The notes under the pieces are model-generated. The model saw only the letters and a list, made by a program, of their open reading frames with translations. It had not been told where the DNA came from and made no database searches. A DNA stretch of 64,000 nt from positions 33,495,823 through 33,559,822 of the forward strand of contig NC_079510.1 in assembly GCF_030052815.1 (NCBI RefSeq), read 5' to 3'. This DNA is from Hevea brasiliensis (lineage: Eukaryota; Streptophyta; Magnoliopsida; Malpighiales; Euphorbiaceae). Below are positions 24,494 to 37,870 of this stretch, piece by piece; position 1 is the first letter of the stretch, and the number at the start of each line of letters is the position of its first letter. Made by a program: the position numbers and the translations under genes.

Positions 24494-25425
24494 TTAATTA
24501 GGGTAGAGAGCATGTATGCCATCAATATCATCTTGGGTGAGTTCCCTTTTGATAGTCCCTATTGGAATTATTGAATACATAATGGCATTTGAATCCTGAC
24601 TGTGTGCAAGCCCAAGAAGATGACCAATTTCATGAGCAGCCACAGATTCCAAGTCAAATTGGTTCATGTTGGGATTATTACTCCAATCCTCATCTGCATC
24701 ATAATGGAATCTTCCATCTTGGGGATAAAATGCATGAGCCAGCACCTTTCCTAAAGGCCCATCAAAAGCATCTCCATCTCCATGATCACCTCTATAAAAA
24801 CCGATTACAATATCAGCATTCGAACCTGTAGATGCTTCTTGAAAAGTGAATTGGGAAACACTTGCCCATCTCTGAAAAGCTCGCGAACACGCAGACCTCA
24901 TGTCTGCCTCATTTGGGTTTTGAACTCCAGAGCGAAACGTGTAGGTGAGTTGATACTTAGAAGATGGCCATCTTCGTATTTCCTCGGGAAAAGCATAGTG
25001 TGAAACCATGTGGAACATTTTCGACTTGTGGTGGCTGCTGCTGGTTGGTTTTGATGAGGATGTGAGATTGGTGACATCAGGTACTCCACATCTTGGGATC
25101 ATCATATTCTTGATGGTGGCAGAATCAAGACTTCCCCTGACTTTAGCTTGTAAAATTTTTGGTAAGTTTTGAGTGCAGACTCCAAAAGGTCATCGAAATC
25201 GTCAGTTAGATTATTGGCATCATCACTTGGGTAGTATCCAAATTTCCTGAGGTGCTTCTTGACCTCCTTAAGGCCAACAACATTTTGGCCCTTTTGGACT
25301 TCCTTTAGGCTTTGAAGAAATTTGAGAGTTTTCCCCTCATGACCTTCAGACTGAGCTATAAAGAGCTGGATTGAAAAGAGCAGTAGAAGGAAGGTTGCAA
25401 GAAGATAGGAAAATTTGGGAGCCAT
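24494..25425 (-). pseudogene. Matrix metalloproteinase (matrixin), copy A, one frameshift
   Basis: Plant extracellular zinc endopeptidase of the MMP family, intronless as usual. ATG at 25425 (MAPKFSY) is chosen because copy B begins identically; the upstream in-frame ATG at 25482 lies about where transcription would begin. A hydrophobic signal peptide (about residues 8-24) is followed by a peptidoglycan-binding-like propeptide (LKEVKKHLRKFGYYPSDD). A single-base deletion near 25135 then throws the frame, giving KLKSGEVLILPPS and a stop. From 25105 the rest is open: cysteine-switch PRCGVPD, structural-zinc histidines, HEIGHLLGLAHS, the Met-turn AIMYSI, and the end HALYPN. Unless the indel is a sequencing error, this copy cannot make the full protein. 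The catalytic part is otherwise undamaged. Confidence 0.9.
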
Positions 25426-25493
25426 TGCTGCTGTTCTTTTAGTAACGAATGGCTTAATCTCTTGGTGTAGTGATTCAGGCAAGTGTTTTGTTG

Positions 25494-25503
25494 CTATTTA
25501 TAG
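25494..25503 (-). promoter_or_regulatory. TATA box of MMP copy A
   Basis: CTATAAATAG on the minus strand, about 70 bases upstream of the ATG at 25425. Copy B has the identical box at the same spacing. Confidence 0.6.
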
Positions 25504-26950
25504 ACAAACTTACTATATAGCTCAAGGATACATACATGTGTTTCATGCTAGGGTTCAACTTATTTTGTTGTCTTACTTTAATGTTTTCTTGTCAGTTCAT
25601 TTACAGTTGTCCTTAGTGGAAAACACAAATAACATGAGTTTCACATACTTCACATATGTATCTCACTGTACATATTATATTTTGTGTTTATGATATACTA
25701 CATCTAAGTAAGAATATATGAGTTTTGTCGATATAATATAAAATAACTTATCTACTTTCTTTTTATATATATAAAAAAGGAAAATTAATACTTTTTCCAT
25801 GATTGTTTGGTGGTGTTTTTTCCTTCCCTATATATTTGTTTAAGTGTAATTCCCTTACAAACACATATGAATCATAGCCTTACATGTTTGAGATGAAATT
25901 TTTATAATTTGCATCCTGATTTGTGTAAGCAAAATAATTACATATTTTAATGAAAATTTTCTTTTTAATTTGAAAGGTGAAATTTTTATTTTTTTATTGA
26001 TCTAACTTTAAATGAAAGTTGAAATCAAAGTATCACAGTTTTGAAAATAATTTCAATATTATTTAGTTAAAGTTATTGATTGAATGATGATGAGATTATT
26101 TATCATGCTTCATGTGTAGCACAAAAATCATAAATGATTATAGATAGTCAAAGTGTGAAATTTTTGACAATTTCTTTTCGACTTGCAAATTTTGACAATT
26201 TCACATTTTGTCTTTCACACCATTCATATTTATAGATTAAAAGAGAATATGAAGTCATTGTTCACGTGAACTGTGACAGGATTTTTTTTTTTAAATCTTT
26301 TTTTTTTCCTTTCCTCTATTGTAGTGGTGGCTTTTAATTAATAAACGGGTTTATAAAATTTCAGCTTTGCCAATTTTTCTTTCTCACTAACTAATTTTGT
26401 TTTTTTTTAATTTTCACATTTCTTCTTTTTTTTAATTTGATTATAATCTCGAAAAAATTTTGATAATATTAAATTAAAATTTCCATGACTATCGCATTGC
26501 TTAATAACATGTCAGTTTGGACCAATATAATACATAATAAGGATAAAAAGGTTAAAAAAAAAAAGGATTTTTCTTTGCATTTGAATTTTCTAATATAAAG
26601 AATGAATTCTAATAAAGAAAACTATTTAATTGATAAAATAAAAGGTTAATAATTAAAATACACTTTTAGAAATACACATCAACTAATTATGTGTAAGGTT
26701 AAATTCTAAATAGAAACCATATTTTTTTTATTTTACTAATTTTGTTTTTTAGATTTTTGATAACATTGTCCATCCATTTACGACACACACTTTAACCTTC
26801 CAAAACATCTTTTTTCCTTCAAATACTTTTATTATTTTTTTAAATTTTTTAGCTTAACAATAACTATAACTAAGATGATTTATAATAATATATAAATTAA
26901 AAATTCAAATTCATGTTTCACGTCTTTATAATATTACTTACTTATCATTA

Positions 26951-27024
<74 letters not shown>

Positions 27025-28349
27025 GGCACACGCTTGTGTGCTAGTATTGTTGTTGAATACGCTATTACTAAAATGTATATTTTTAAGAATGTTAGGTAGA
27101 AAGTATTAAAAAGTAATTTAAAATTAAATTTGACATGTTTTTATTATAAAAAAACTAAAATAATTAAATACTTTTTTCAACATTATTATTTTTTAGCCTC
27201 TCAACCTCAATGACAAAGAAAATTTAATGTATGGAAATAACAAATTTTATTATTCTTTTTCTAATATAAATTACATTAATACTAGATTACTCATATTAAT
27301 TACTCTAAGTACATTATATTATTAATATATTTATTAATAAAAATATATATTAAATATGAACATATTAAAAACATTAATTAATTTACTACTTTTTAAATAA
27401 AGTGGATAATTTGAAGGAATGAAAAGTCTTTTTATAAAATAAAAATAAAAATTTATTTATTAATTTGTTTATTTTTATCACTAAATAAATATCTAAATTT
27501 TGTAAAATATAACAACAACAATGTGCAACATCGTGCGGATAATTTTGCTGGTAACAACTAATATAGAAATGTATTGAATAGTTGTGCTGTTGATATATCT
27601 CGGATGAGTGGAACTTGATCACCAAAGCAATTCCTCATAGCACTCAGTTAGAAATCTTTTCTAAATCAATGAATACACATAAAGATCTTTCTTTCTTTCT
27701 ATAAATTTTTTTCAAATTCTCTTATAAGTTTAAGCAACTTCATCATTACAAGAAAATACCCAAAAAAATTGAATAAAACTCAGAGGTATATTCCATTAGA
27801 GATTGCAGACAATGTACATGGCATCAGTTTTTGATGGCCCGTTTGCTTTTTCTCATCAGTGTAAACACAATGAAACCTCAAATTTCTTAATTTAAATAAA
27901 AATCTTAACAGATATTAACAGCATCATATATTAAGCGAAGTTTAAGGTCAACATTCAAAAATCAAAAAATTAAAAAAAATAAAGAGAATTTAGATAAGTC
28001 CCTTTGGCACCAAGTCAATATCAAAGTTGCAATGGGCTAACTAGTAGGGCTTCCTTTTTGCTCTCTGCATACGTTATACCTCTTCTAAAATTGAAATTTG
28101 AAGCATCAAGAGTGGGCAAACAGATGCAAGTTTCCATTATATAATCACTTCCTAAAAACAAAAGTCATTTTGTTAAATATCAAAACCAATTGGATAGAAA
28201 AGATCAAATCTTTTCGCTAATTGTTAATTAGATTCATACGTTTTAATTTTGCACCATAGATCACAACCTCCGTGATTTGAGAGTAATTGTAGCCAAATCT
28301 CAAACTTTCTACTAACAAAATGCATATTTTAGAATATTAAACTATAATT
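25504..28349. other. AT-rich spacer upstream of MMP A
   Basis: No coding sequence seen. The spacer matches that of unit B (47598-53095) apart from microsatellite length and the solo LTR present only in B. It contains G-box-like CACGTG words at about 26262-26267 here and 48291-48296 in B. Confidence 0.5.
26953..27022. repeat. (TA)n(TG)n compound microsatellite
   Basis: About 22 TA repeats followed by about 13 TG repeats. This is the position where unit B instead carries a solo LTR followed by a short TATATGTGTGTG remnant. Confidence 0.95.
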
Positions 28350-29515
28350 TGGGTGTGTGTGTGTGTGTATTGCTTCTTTTTGTTAAAAAAATTCAAATTG
28401 CTGGCATTTTGAGTGATTATGAGGCAACGTCAGGCCAAAAAATTAACTTGAAAAATCGAAGATTTCTTTCAGCGAGAAGGTTCTTGTTGACCATCAAGAA
28501 AGGCTGGGATCTCAGCTTGGTGTCCATGGGTTTGATCAACATAGCAAATATTTAGGTCTCCCAGCTATTGTTGCTAGGAAGAAGCAACATATTTTCAGAA
28601 ACTTGCGCAACAAAGTGGGGAAAAAACTTACAAGTTTGAAAGGGAAATTCGTTTCAAGAGCTAGCAGAAAGGTCCTCTCAAGGCATTTATTTAGTCAATT
28701 TCTACTTACACTATGAGTTGTTTCTTGCTTCTTAATGAGCTTTGTAAGCATATCAAAAGCCAAATAGCAAGATTTTGGTGGATCAACAAGATAAAGAGAG
28801 GAAGATTCATTGGTATGCTTGGAGTAAAATGTGAGAACCAAAGTGTGGCAATGGAGCGAGTTTCCAAGATTTGTATGCTTTTAGTTTAGCCGTGTTAGCT
28901 AAGTAATTTAGTGCCTGTTGAGGGATCTTGATTCACTAATTGCCTAATTGTTAAAAGCTAGGTACTATCCTCGATCTTCATTTTTTAACACCACGGTAGG
29001 TTTTAGGCGAAGTTATACTTGGCGTTCAATTGTTCAAGCTAGGTTGATTCTTGAGAAAGGAACTAGGTGGCTCATGGGCAATAGGGCATCGATCAATATA
29101 TGGTGTGATAGGTGGCTTCTCCCCCGTCCTCCTATATTCAGTTTTGTATGTGAATGATTTGATCAATCATGATATGTGGTGTTGGAGAAAAGGGGTTATT
29201 GATGGGATTTTTTTGCCATTTGAAGCAACTCAAATATGTGACATTCCACTTAGTAGGAGGCGGTCCAGAGATTGTATTATTTGGCTTTTTTGCAGACTAG
29301 TGATTTGAGTGTTAAAAGTGCATACTTGATGGCATTATATGATCTAGTTTATTCTGCTTCAAGAGCTTCCTCTTCAAATTAAGTTGATTTAGTGTGGAAG
29401 AAGCTTTGGAACATTAATGTGTTGGGTAAGGTTAAGCATTTTCTTCATTGAGCATGCTTTAATCAGCTTCCTACAAAGGTTGGTCTATATCATAGGAAAG
29501 TGTTAATGGATGATA
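28350..29515 (+). pseudogene. LINE reverse transcriptase C-terminal fragment, unit A
   Basis: Degraded non-LTR retrotransposon ORF2. Pieces in successive frames are the thumb region (ILSDYEATSGQKINLKN; KYLGLPAIVARKKQHIFRN), the segment before the zinc domain (LKARYYPRSSFFN, YTWRSIVQARLILEKGTRW, NIWCDRWL; about 28948-29120), IPLSRRRSRDCIIW (about 29240-29285), and the zf-RVT module (VWKKLWNINVLGKVKHFLH; LPTKVGLYHRKVLMDDR; about 29390-29510). Many stops and frameshifts. It is cut off sharply where the long-TIR element begins, so that element inserted into or beside it. The same fragment lies at 53095-54291. Confidence 0.82.
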
Positions 29516-29945
29516 GGTGTTCACCCACTATCCTTGAACTTTGATAGTTGCTTCAGTAATGTCCTTGAACTTTAATTTGTATCACAAAAATCTTTCAACT
29601 TTAATTTAGCTCTACATAAAGTCCTTAGCACCGTTGTCTACTGGTCTCTTCAGCGAGATGATACTGGGTACAAGCCAAGCTGGATTTTTATAAAAAAAAA
29701 GGCCAATTTCTCTTCCTTTGTTTCTCTCGCTCCCTTGAAAATTCCCTTAATGGCTCTTTCCAATTCTTCTCGCCAATCCCTAATCCCTTCCTTCCTTTAC
29801 TCCTCTTCCTCTCCCAAAACCCTCTTCCTTTCCAAACTCACCCACTCTAATCCCACCCAACCTACCTTTTCACCATTGCCGTCACTCATAAGGAAGACTG
29901 CAAGCTTTATGATCCCTGCGCCCAGCGAACCTGGGAAGATCCAGA

Positions 29946-30738
29946 TGTTGAGGCAGTGGGTGTAGAATAGGCTTTGAGACGTGATGAATCATTATTTTTA
30001 AGGTATTAATTGTCCCACTAGATTGCTGCAAGGTTATGGCAATATACCTCCAGGATACAACAAAGCCTGAAATCTGCAAACAGCAACTCCTGAAGATTTC
30101 TCTTGAGAACTCTTTATACGAATCAAATTTAAAGAGACTAGAAGAAAATAAGAAGAAGCAGAAGTAGTATATTTCTGGATTGAAAAACTCATCCATATTT
30201 ATAAATAATGAAAAGTCATGGCACCTTTACTAGATAAACACATCTATCTATCTCCAATAGATACAACTGTTTGTGTAATAGACATGTCTGTTTATTAACA
30301 GACACTTATACAAATAGTTGTGACTTTTTGTATAAAATAGACATATCTGTTTATTAACAGATGCCTATACAAACAACTGTGATTGTTTGTATAGAATAGA
30401 CATGTGTGTTTATTAACAGATACTATACAAACAAGCCAGACTGTTTGTATAGAATTAACATGATTGTTTGTATAGAATTGACATATCTTGTTTATTAATA
30501 GATATATCTACTTGTTAATAAACACATCTGTTTGTAATTTATTTATAAAAATTACAATAAGATAATTATTTTATTTCACACATATACGTGCTAAGTTCCA
30601 TAATAGAATAATATATATTGAATTATATATATATAATTCTATACATATTTCACTATTGCCATTCTTCACTTTTTTATATTTTAACAATATAAGAATTCTT
30701 TTTCTCTATATTGTCTAACATACAAGCTATTTATAACA
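29946..30738 (-). repeat. Copia LTR (3' LTR in element orientation)
   Basis: 793 bp. Contains direct imperfect repeats of about 60 bp with the words TGTTTATTAACAGA and TATACAAACA (about 30250-30540). The adjoining 30739-30750 reads as a purine tract on the minus strand (TAAGTAGGGGAT), as expected before a 3' LTR. Confidence 0.85.
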
Positions 30739-30750
30739 ATCCCCTACTTA
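30739..30750 (-). promoter_or_regulatory. Polypurine tract of the copia element
   Basis: TAAGTAGGGGAT on the minus strand, immediately before the LTR start TGTTATAAATAG. Confidence 0.6.
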
Positions 30751-31429
30751 GCTTGTATTGTTATATCCCATTGTTTCATACATAATGAAAAGTATCATTC
30801 GATTTAAACTTTTCCTTAGTATAAGTACTTCAAAGTTCTAAAAAATTATGGTGGCCTTAGCTTGAACCTAGATTCCTATTAAATAGAATCTAAATACTAT
30901 ATAGACAAATCAATTAGTTTGACTTAAAAGTTCACCAAAATTTTAGCACGAATATGGCCTTGTGCTACCTCTTGTTTTCATGAACATTTACAAAAGTTAT
31001 TCTCGCTTTTGTTGAAGCGGCACTACTTCCTATGTTCATATAGGTGAAGTTTCCTTTGTAATAATTTTAAACTTCATTAAGAGTATAAATACTCATCCTC
31101 ATTCCATTAACTTAGTACATTAAGTACTTTAATTACAACATTTACTAATGACTTGTTGTTACCCTTTAAACTTTATTTAGTAATAATACTATAAAGTAGG
31201 GTTTCCATCATTAGTAAATTTAATGGAATATTCTAAATCCTAATCAAAGACATGTACTTATGATCATAAATCTTAAGAGCCCTTTTATTAAAGGATTTAC
31301 TAGATTATTATAAGATTTAACATAAACATGGTAATAATACCATTAGAGACTAATTATCTTATATTTTCATGTCTTAAGCTTATATGTATATTCTTTCAAT
31401 TGTATATTTTACTATAAGCTTTAACTATC

Positions 31430-32392
31430 ATGATTTGACTATTATAATATAAAGAAATAGATGGCACAGGTTGTGGCCACAACTTAATATCTGATAACAA
31501 GTTTCTTAACCATTCTGCTTCTTTACCAACATTAGCCAAAGTTATAAATTCAGATTTCATCGTAGAATGAGTTATACAAGTTTGTTTCTTTGATGCCTAA
31601 GAAACAGAACCTCCATCTAAAGTGGACACCTAACCAAAGGTTGACTTATTATCCTTAGTACTACTTTTTCAATTACCATTTGTATAACTCTAGGATCTCC
31701 ACCATATTTGTTTCACTAGTCAACCATATAATCATATGTTTATAACATGAACTACATAAATAATTGACAGTCTAGATATGTACCTTATTTGCAGAAATAA
31801 ATTACTCCATAACTCGTTTAAAATGAGAGTATCAAACAATAAAGAACCAAACTAAACTTGCACACACACAAAAATGCATACTCATTTGTCCTTTTGTTAC
31901 TTCTTACAAATAACTTGTAAGGCTCTTATATTTACTACTCAAAATGTACCAACCTTTTGGCCAATAAGTTCATCTCTTCATGCATGTAACTATTTAGAAG
32001 AATTGCATCTTTTCATTTAGTTACATCTTTTGGCCAAGGGACACAACTCTTTGCATGGATACAACTCTTTATATGGTTTTAGCATAATTAAAAATTTATC
32101 GCAGAATAATCTATAGTTTATAATTCCTTTTTTAAATATCCAAAAACCCTTGAAATTTTTTTTTTTCAATATTCCACACTGGGATTATTAGTAAATCTTA
32201 ACAATTTACATACTGTAAAGGCAATATCAAGAGTAGTGTAATGCATAGTATACATTAAGCAACCAATAACAATAGCACACTCAATTTGAGCAATTATTCT
32301 ATCAAAATTTCCAGTCAATTTGCAATAAATATCATATGGAGTATTTGCTTCTCTCAATATAATGAAATTGACAAAGAGTAAAACCCCCACTA
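31430..32392 (-). pseudogene. Copia pol remnant: end of reverse transcriptase and RNase H
   Basis: On the minus strand, 32390 to 32166 encodes the stretch that follows the copia reverse transcriptase core (ANTPYDIYCKL; IECAIVIGCLMYTMHYTT; DIAFTVCKLLRFTNNPSVEY). After several breaks, 31640 to 31430 gives the RNase H region (SKKQTCITHSTMKSEF, GKEAEWLRNLLSDIKLWPQP, then SISLYYNSQ, normally LYCDNQ-like). Multiple stops; non-functional. The 680 bp between this and the LTR have no coding sequence, the usual 3' untranslated part. Confidence 0.8.
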
Positions 32393-32636
32393 TGTTACAG
32401 TTAGGTAGTTTTAGGCAGATCCCTCGAGGATGATAACCAAAATATAAATCTAGACAGTAATTTTAAAATTCTCTCAAGAATAAATTAAAGAATAATAATG
32501 TTGATTGTAGGTAAAAATGAAGAGAAGAGATAAAAAAGAAAAGTTAATAGATTTTTGTTCCAAACTGCTATTTATAAAGTATTTGCATCTCTTTGAACAT
32601 ATACAATAGTTCACTTTGTATCTATTAGAATAATTA

Positions 32637-35249
32637 TGTCACGACCCAACCTATGGGTCGGACCCAAGACTAGACTCCGCCAGCCTAAAGCCCCCGATGC
32701 CCGTAGTAAGCCTAACTATTCCTTAACCCAACTCTAAGGCCCATTTGGGCCCAATTTTAAGAATTCAACTGGACAGAGTCCGGCCATAAAGTGGACCTTT
32801 TAATGGAGAGTTTTTGACTCACCCGACCTGTAAACACAATATATAATCAATTGGGGAGCTCAGCTCACCCTCCACATACTCAAATGTCATAAAAATAAAT
32901 GGGAGCTCAGCTCCCTCATCCAGTCCATCAAACATGCATATAATAATACGTTTACAGGTCTAGCCTGATAATTATACTACAGACCCAAATCAAATAAATA
33001 CTTCTAACATATGCAGAAATTCTAGGAGCTAATAAAATTACACAAACATTAATAAACAACCTGCGAAGGAGAAAAGCAGGTTAACCATAACAAAATCCTC
33101 CTGTAGCCTGAAAAATAATGAACAGGAGTGAGCGTTCGACTCAGAGAGTAAAATATCAATTTTAACCATAATCTCTATAACTATCTAAAGCTAATGCACC
33201 CTGCAGAGTGAAATGCAACATCAGCAATATTTTCACATCATAACAGCAAAAATATAATTTGGAGAACTCACACACCCAGTAATATCAAATCATAAATATA
33301 TGGGAGCTGATCCCCTATACAGCTCTCTTAAATTTAGCATGTGCCAGCGAAGAACTCAAGCCTGACTTTCGCTTAATAAACCAAATCGGGGTCCCAGCGA
33401 AGAACTCAAGCCGTGTCTACCCCGAAGGACTGAGTCCCAGCGAAGATCTCAAGCCATGTCTACCCGTCCTGTCCATAGCCAACACTATACCACACGCACG
33501 CACACTGCTCTAAATTACCACAACAACATCTATGGCACTTTAGCAGTTGTGAATGCAACATAAAATGTGCCTAGAGTTTAACTATATAGACATATACATA
33601 TAAGTGATCCATGAGCATGCTTGAACACATAATAATATCGAAATTACAATTAAAATTAATATTTTACTCACAGACTTGACAGCAGTCACTGTGGCAGTTG
33701 GGCGAAGGAAGAAGGCTGTCCCGGCTTACCTGCGAATTTTATTACAATCATTTAATAAATTTGACTCAATACAAACTAAGAAAAAGACCAAAGACGTCCT
33801 AAGTCGTACCAAAAATCTGGCAGAGTCTCCCCTATACCTAGGACCTACCCAACCTGCAAAAAGGCTAAAAACACACTTCTATATTCGCATACCATATACC
33901 CACAACTTAATCATATCTCACAGCCCCTCCTGGGTCCATCCAAACAGTCATCAATCACACGATGTAAAATTACAGTTTAGTCCTTATAATTGACTCTTTT
34001 TGCAAAAACTACCCAAATAAGCTCTAAAAATTCTAAAACTTTGCCCCGCGGTCCTTAGCAATATTACTAGGCTAATGCAAAAAGAATCATAATTTTCTGA
34101 GCTACCACGAATATTTTATGGATTTTTAATCCTATTTAAGCACTAGAAAATTACGAAAAAGCAAGGTTTGGGTTTACCTATGCTGATTTCGACTCCAAAA
34201 ACATGCTCAGAATGTCTGACAATGGTGGGGCAGCCAAAATCTCGATCCAATTCCAAGACTTTTTCGGTAGCCGATCTGTCTAGCCAGAAATTCACTGACC
34301 TAGACAACTATCAAATTTCCTCAAATTGAAGGTACCTACACGAAGCCCACAACACGGGAGTTAGTATAAAATTTTTACGAAATTTTCTAAGCTCATTTAA
34401 TGCTCGAAAAAATACTACGAAGTTTCGTGGGACCCACCGAAAAATAGTGTCGAAAAATTTTGAAATTTATATTGCGGCGAAGCTCTCGACGAGTAGAGCG
34501 CTATGGTATTCTCGGTTTTCTCGTTGGGTTCATGGTTTGCGAGAAATCTAGTCCAAAAGTCAAAATGGGCTAAAACTTTCCGGACAAAAATTGGACAAAC
34601 CGCTTGATGGATTTTGGTATTCTTGGTGCCTATGGAAAGCTCTCGAGGTATAGATGTTGTTTGACACAAGACCCGCCCAATCGGTGGTCTGATCGGCCGA
34701 CTTCGCCGAAGTCGAACGGCGCGCGCACGCCGTGGTGGTCTTCACGGCATTTTCCGCCGCTCGAGTGTCACTACCGTGGGGAGGTGGTGGGCGCGCACGG
34801 CGAGGTGGGGTGGTCAGAGGCGGCGCGACTGGGGTGAGGTAGGAGAGAGAAAACAAGAAGGGAAGGGGAGAGGTCAGGCACGCGAGGGAGAAGAAGGAAG
34901 AAAAGAAAAGGGCCTGGCCCGATTCGACGGTCCGATCCTGGTCCAATTTGATTCCACTGGCTCATTTCAGATATAAAATTTTGAATTTTTTTACTGCCTT
35001 GGGACCAAAACGAGGCCCAAAATTCCTAAAATTCTAGAAAACTCAAAAATTCGTAGACTCCAAATATATTTTTAGTTTTGCCATGTGGTCTTTAAATTAA
35101 TTTTTAAAATCATCAAAGTTTTATATTTTCAAAAATTAAACCGATTTCAAAATCTAAAAAATTTCAAATAATTTCCTAAAATTTTTAAAAAAATTAAAAT
35201 ATTAATATTACTCACAAAATAATAAATTTTAAAAATTTGGGGTGTTACA
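32637..35249 (-). repeat. 3' LTR of the Del/Tekay-like element
   Basis: 2,613 bp, TGTAACACCCC at 35249 to GGGTCGTGACA at 32637 in element orientation. Contains three copies of CCCAGCGAAGAACTCAAGCC or close variants (about 33346-33460) and a CpG-rich block (about 34680-34930). Strong similarity by eye to 40221-42851, and more divergent around the GC-rich block. Confidence 0.92.
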
Positions 35250-35262
35250 TTCTTCCCCCCTT
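35250..35262 (-). promoter_or_regulatory. Polypurine tract of the Del/Tekay-like element
   Basis: AAGGGGGGAAGAA on the minus strand, directly before the LTR start TGTAACACC. Confidence 0.85.
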
Positions 35263-35508
35263 ATAGAAAATTCGTCCTCGAATTTTACACAAGGCAGAAT
35301 AAAGTACAGAATTATATATTGAATAGATAAGGATACTTGCTACGCATGTCCCGCTCTGACTCCGCAGTGCACTCTTCTACTGACTGGCTCTTCCACAAAA
35401 CCTTAACCATAGGGATCTGTTTTGATCTAACTGGCTCACTTGATAGTCCACTATGGCTACAGGTTGCTCCTCAAACGTCAAGTTTTCTTTCAGCTCTACT
35501 ACATCCGG

Positions 35509-36624
35509 CTATAGCACATGAGAAGGATCAGGAATGTATTTTCTGAGCATGGAGATGTGAAATACAGGATGAATATGAGAAAGGTTGGGTGGTAACTCCA
35601 ACTGATAGGCAACTGCTCCAACTCTATCCATAACCTCAAAAGGTCTAATATATTGAGGTGCCAACTTGCCCTTCTTTCCAAATCTCATGACTCCCTTCAT
35701 CGGAGAAACTTTCAGGAATACGTAGTCACCTACTACAAACTCTACATCCCTCCGTCTAGGGTTTACATAACTCTTCTGCCTACTGAAAACTGTTTTCAAT
35801 CATTCCCTGATTAAAGGAACTATCTCTGAAGTGTACTGCACTAGGTCTACATCATGCACCTTTGCTTCTCCCATTTCCGTCCAACACAGAGGAGACCTAC
35901 ACTTTCTTCTATATAGTGCCTCATAGGGGGCCATCCCTATGATGGAATGGTAACTATTGTGGTAGGCAAACTCCACCAAAGGTAGCTGATCATCCCATTG
36001 ACCCCCAAAATCCAAAACACTTGTGCGAAGCATGTTTTTTAGTGTTTGGATTGTCCTTTCGCATCGTCACTCTCGAGGGTGAAAAGCAAGATCAAGTTCA
36101 ACTCAGGTGCCAAGTGCCTCCTGCAACTTCCTCCAAAACCGAGAAGTGAATTGGGGCCCTCTGTCAGATATTATGGAAGCCGAAACTCCATGCAATCTAA
36201 CTATTTCTCGAATATAGAGTCGGGTGTACTGTGCAACAGAATAGGTGATCTTCACAGGCAAGAAGTGAGTTGATTTAGTCAGGCGATCTACAATTACCCA
36301 TAACGAATCATATCATCGCGTGGTACGAGGCAACCCAGTCATAAAATCTATAGTAATCATCTCCCACTTCCATTCTGGGATAGGAAGCTCTTGCAGCTTC
36401 CCTGACGGCCTATGGTGTTCAAACTTCACCTTCTGACAAGTCAAGCACTTGGACACAAAGTCTGCTATGTCTCTCTTCATGCCATTCCACCAATAGCTAT
36501 CTTTCACCTCATGGTACATCTTGGTGGAGCCTGGATGGATATTGTACAATGTATAGTGTGCCTCTCGCATGATTTCATTTCTGAGATTGTCCACATCGGG
36601 CACACATATCCTAGAACCTTGCAC
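35509..36624 (-). pseudogene. Integrase of the Del/Tekay-like element, frame-broken
   Basis: Reading downward from 36624: the HHCC zinc module (IHPGSTKMYHEVKDSYWW, KCLTCQKVKFEH), then the core start MITIDFMTGLPRTTR (first acidic residue). After a break comes [18 protein letters not shown] (second), then damage around 36060-36110 where the third acidic site is only partly readable (CERT). From 36033 the core end is clear (FGGQWDDQLPLVEFAYHNSY, APYEALYRRKCRSPLCW). From 35799 the C-terminal module runs to about 35509 (VGDYVFLKVSPMKGV, IRPFEVMDRVG, HPVFHISMLRKY). A chromodomain would follow before 35270, but no clear one was read. At least three frame breaks. Confidence 0.85.
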
Positions 36625-36666
36625 TAGGGCGCCATCATTGGCAAATCCAAACTCACCACCTTAACC

Positions 36667-37870
36667 CTACTGTACTCTTTCTATGATCTTCATCAATTGT
36701 TGGTCTCTGTGCTGGGAAACTCTAAATCTATCTCGCAGGTCTGGTCTCACTGAAAAATGAGCCAGCAATACCCCTTCATCTGAAAGATCTAAGATTAGAC
36801 CTTGATCCATCAACTCGTGTACTTCCTGAATCAACGGTCTCTTCTCCGCTGATATGTACGCCAAGCTGCCAGAAGATTTTCTACTCAAAGCATCTGCTAC
36901 CACACCGCCTTCCTGTGGTGGTACCGATGGTATAGTCATAGTCTTTCAGAAGCTCCATCCATCTCCTCTGTCTCAAATTTAAATCCCTCTGTTGGAAGAT
37001 GTACTTCAAACTCTTATGGTCGGTGTATATCTCGCACACTTTACCATATAGGTAGTGTCTCCAGATTTTTAGTGCAAAGACTATAGCCGCCATTTCCAAA
37101 TCATGGATGGGGTAATTCTGTTCATGCCTCTTCAGCTGCCTTGAAGCATAAGCCACTACTTTTCCATTCTGTATCAAAACACACCCTAAGCCAACTTTGG
37201 AGGCATCACAGTACACGATATATCCTTCACCACTCATCTGTAGTGTCAACACCGGGGCGGTGGTTAGACACTCCTTAAGCTTTTTGAAACTCTTTTCACA
37301 GTCATCTGTCCAAATGAATGGAACATTCTTCCAAGTTAACTTAGTTAGGGGAGCTGCCATCCTGGAAAAATCTTGCACAAAATGCCTATAGTAGCCAGCT
37401 AGACCCAGAAAACTTCGCACCTCAGTGACTATTGTAGGCCTAAGCCAATCAGTTACAGCTTCAATTTTCTTGGGTTCTACTTGAATGCCTTGACTAGAAA
37501 CCACGTGTCCCAAGAATGAGATGCTTTCTAGCCAAAATTCACATTTTGAAAATTTGGCATATAGATGGTGCTCCCTCAAAGTCTGTAACACCATCCTCAA
37601 GTGCCACACGTGTTCTTCCTCGGTCTGAAAGTATACCAAAATGTCATCTATGAATACGATGACAAAACGGTCCAGGAATGGCCTGAATACCCTGTTCATC
37701 AGGTCCATGAAGGCTACTGGTGCATTAGTGAGTCCAAAAGACATCACCAAGAACTCATAATGACCATATCTTGTCCTGAATGCTGTTTTGGACACATCCT
37801 CATTCCTGATTCTCAACTGATGGTAGCCTGATCGCAGGTCTATCTTGGAAAAGAATCTAGCCCCTTGGAG
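36667..37870 (-). pseudogene. Reverse transcriptase palm/thumb and RNase H of the Del/Tekay-like element
   Basis: Continues the frame of the upstream segment (39274 to 37871) across a TAG at 37873-37871. Visible are [16 protein letters not shown], the catalytic FIDDILVY (equivalent to YVDD), the connection region with SFLGHVVS and [12 protein letters not shown], and RNase H ([41 protein letters not shown]). A frameshift near 36930 moves the closing phrase [11 protein letters not shown] into another frame. The main palm motif is intact. Confidence 0.88.

Noticed and set aside
24589..25003. Plus-strand frames across the MMP gene
   Set aside because: Antisense shadows of the MMP coding sequence; the same shadows appear over copy B at 46682-47096.
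28349..28555. Possible small hydrophobic protein starting MGVCVCVLLLFV
   Set aside because: The start is translated from a (GT)n microsatellite, and the rest is the degraded LINE reverse transcriptase.
33346..33993. Possible gene near the AGCGAAGAACTCAAGCC repeats
   Set aside because: Entirely inside the 3' LTR of the gypsy element and repeated in the 5' and solo LTRs with different stops.
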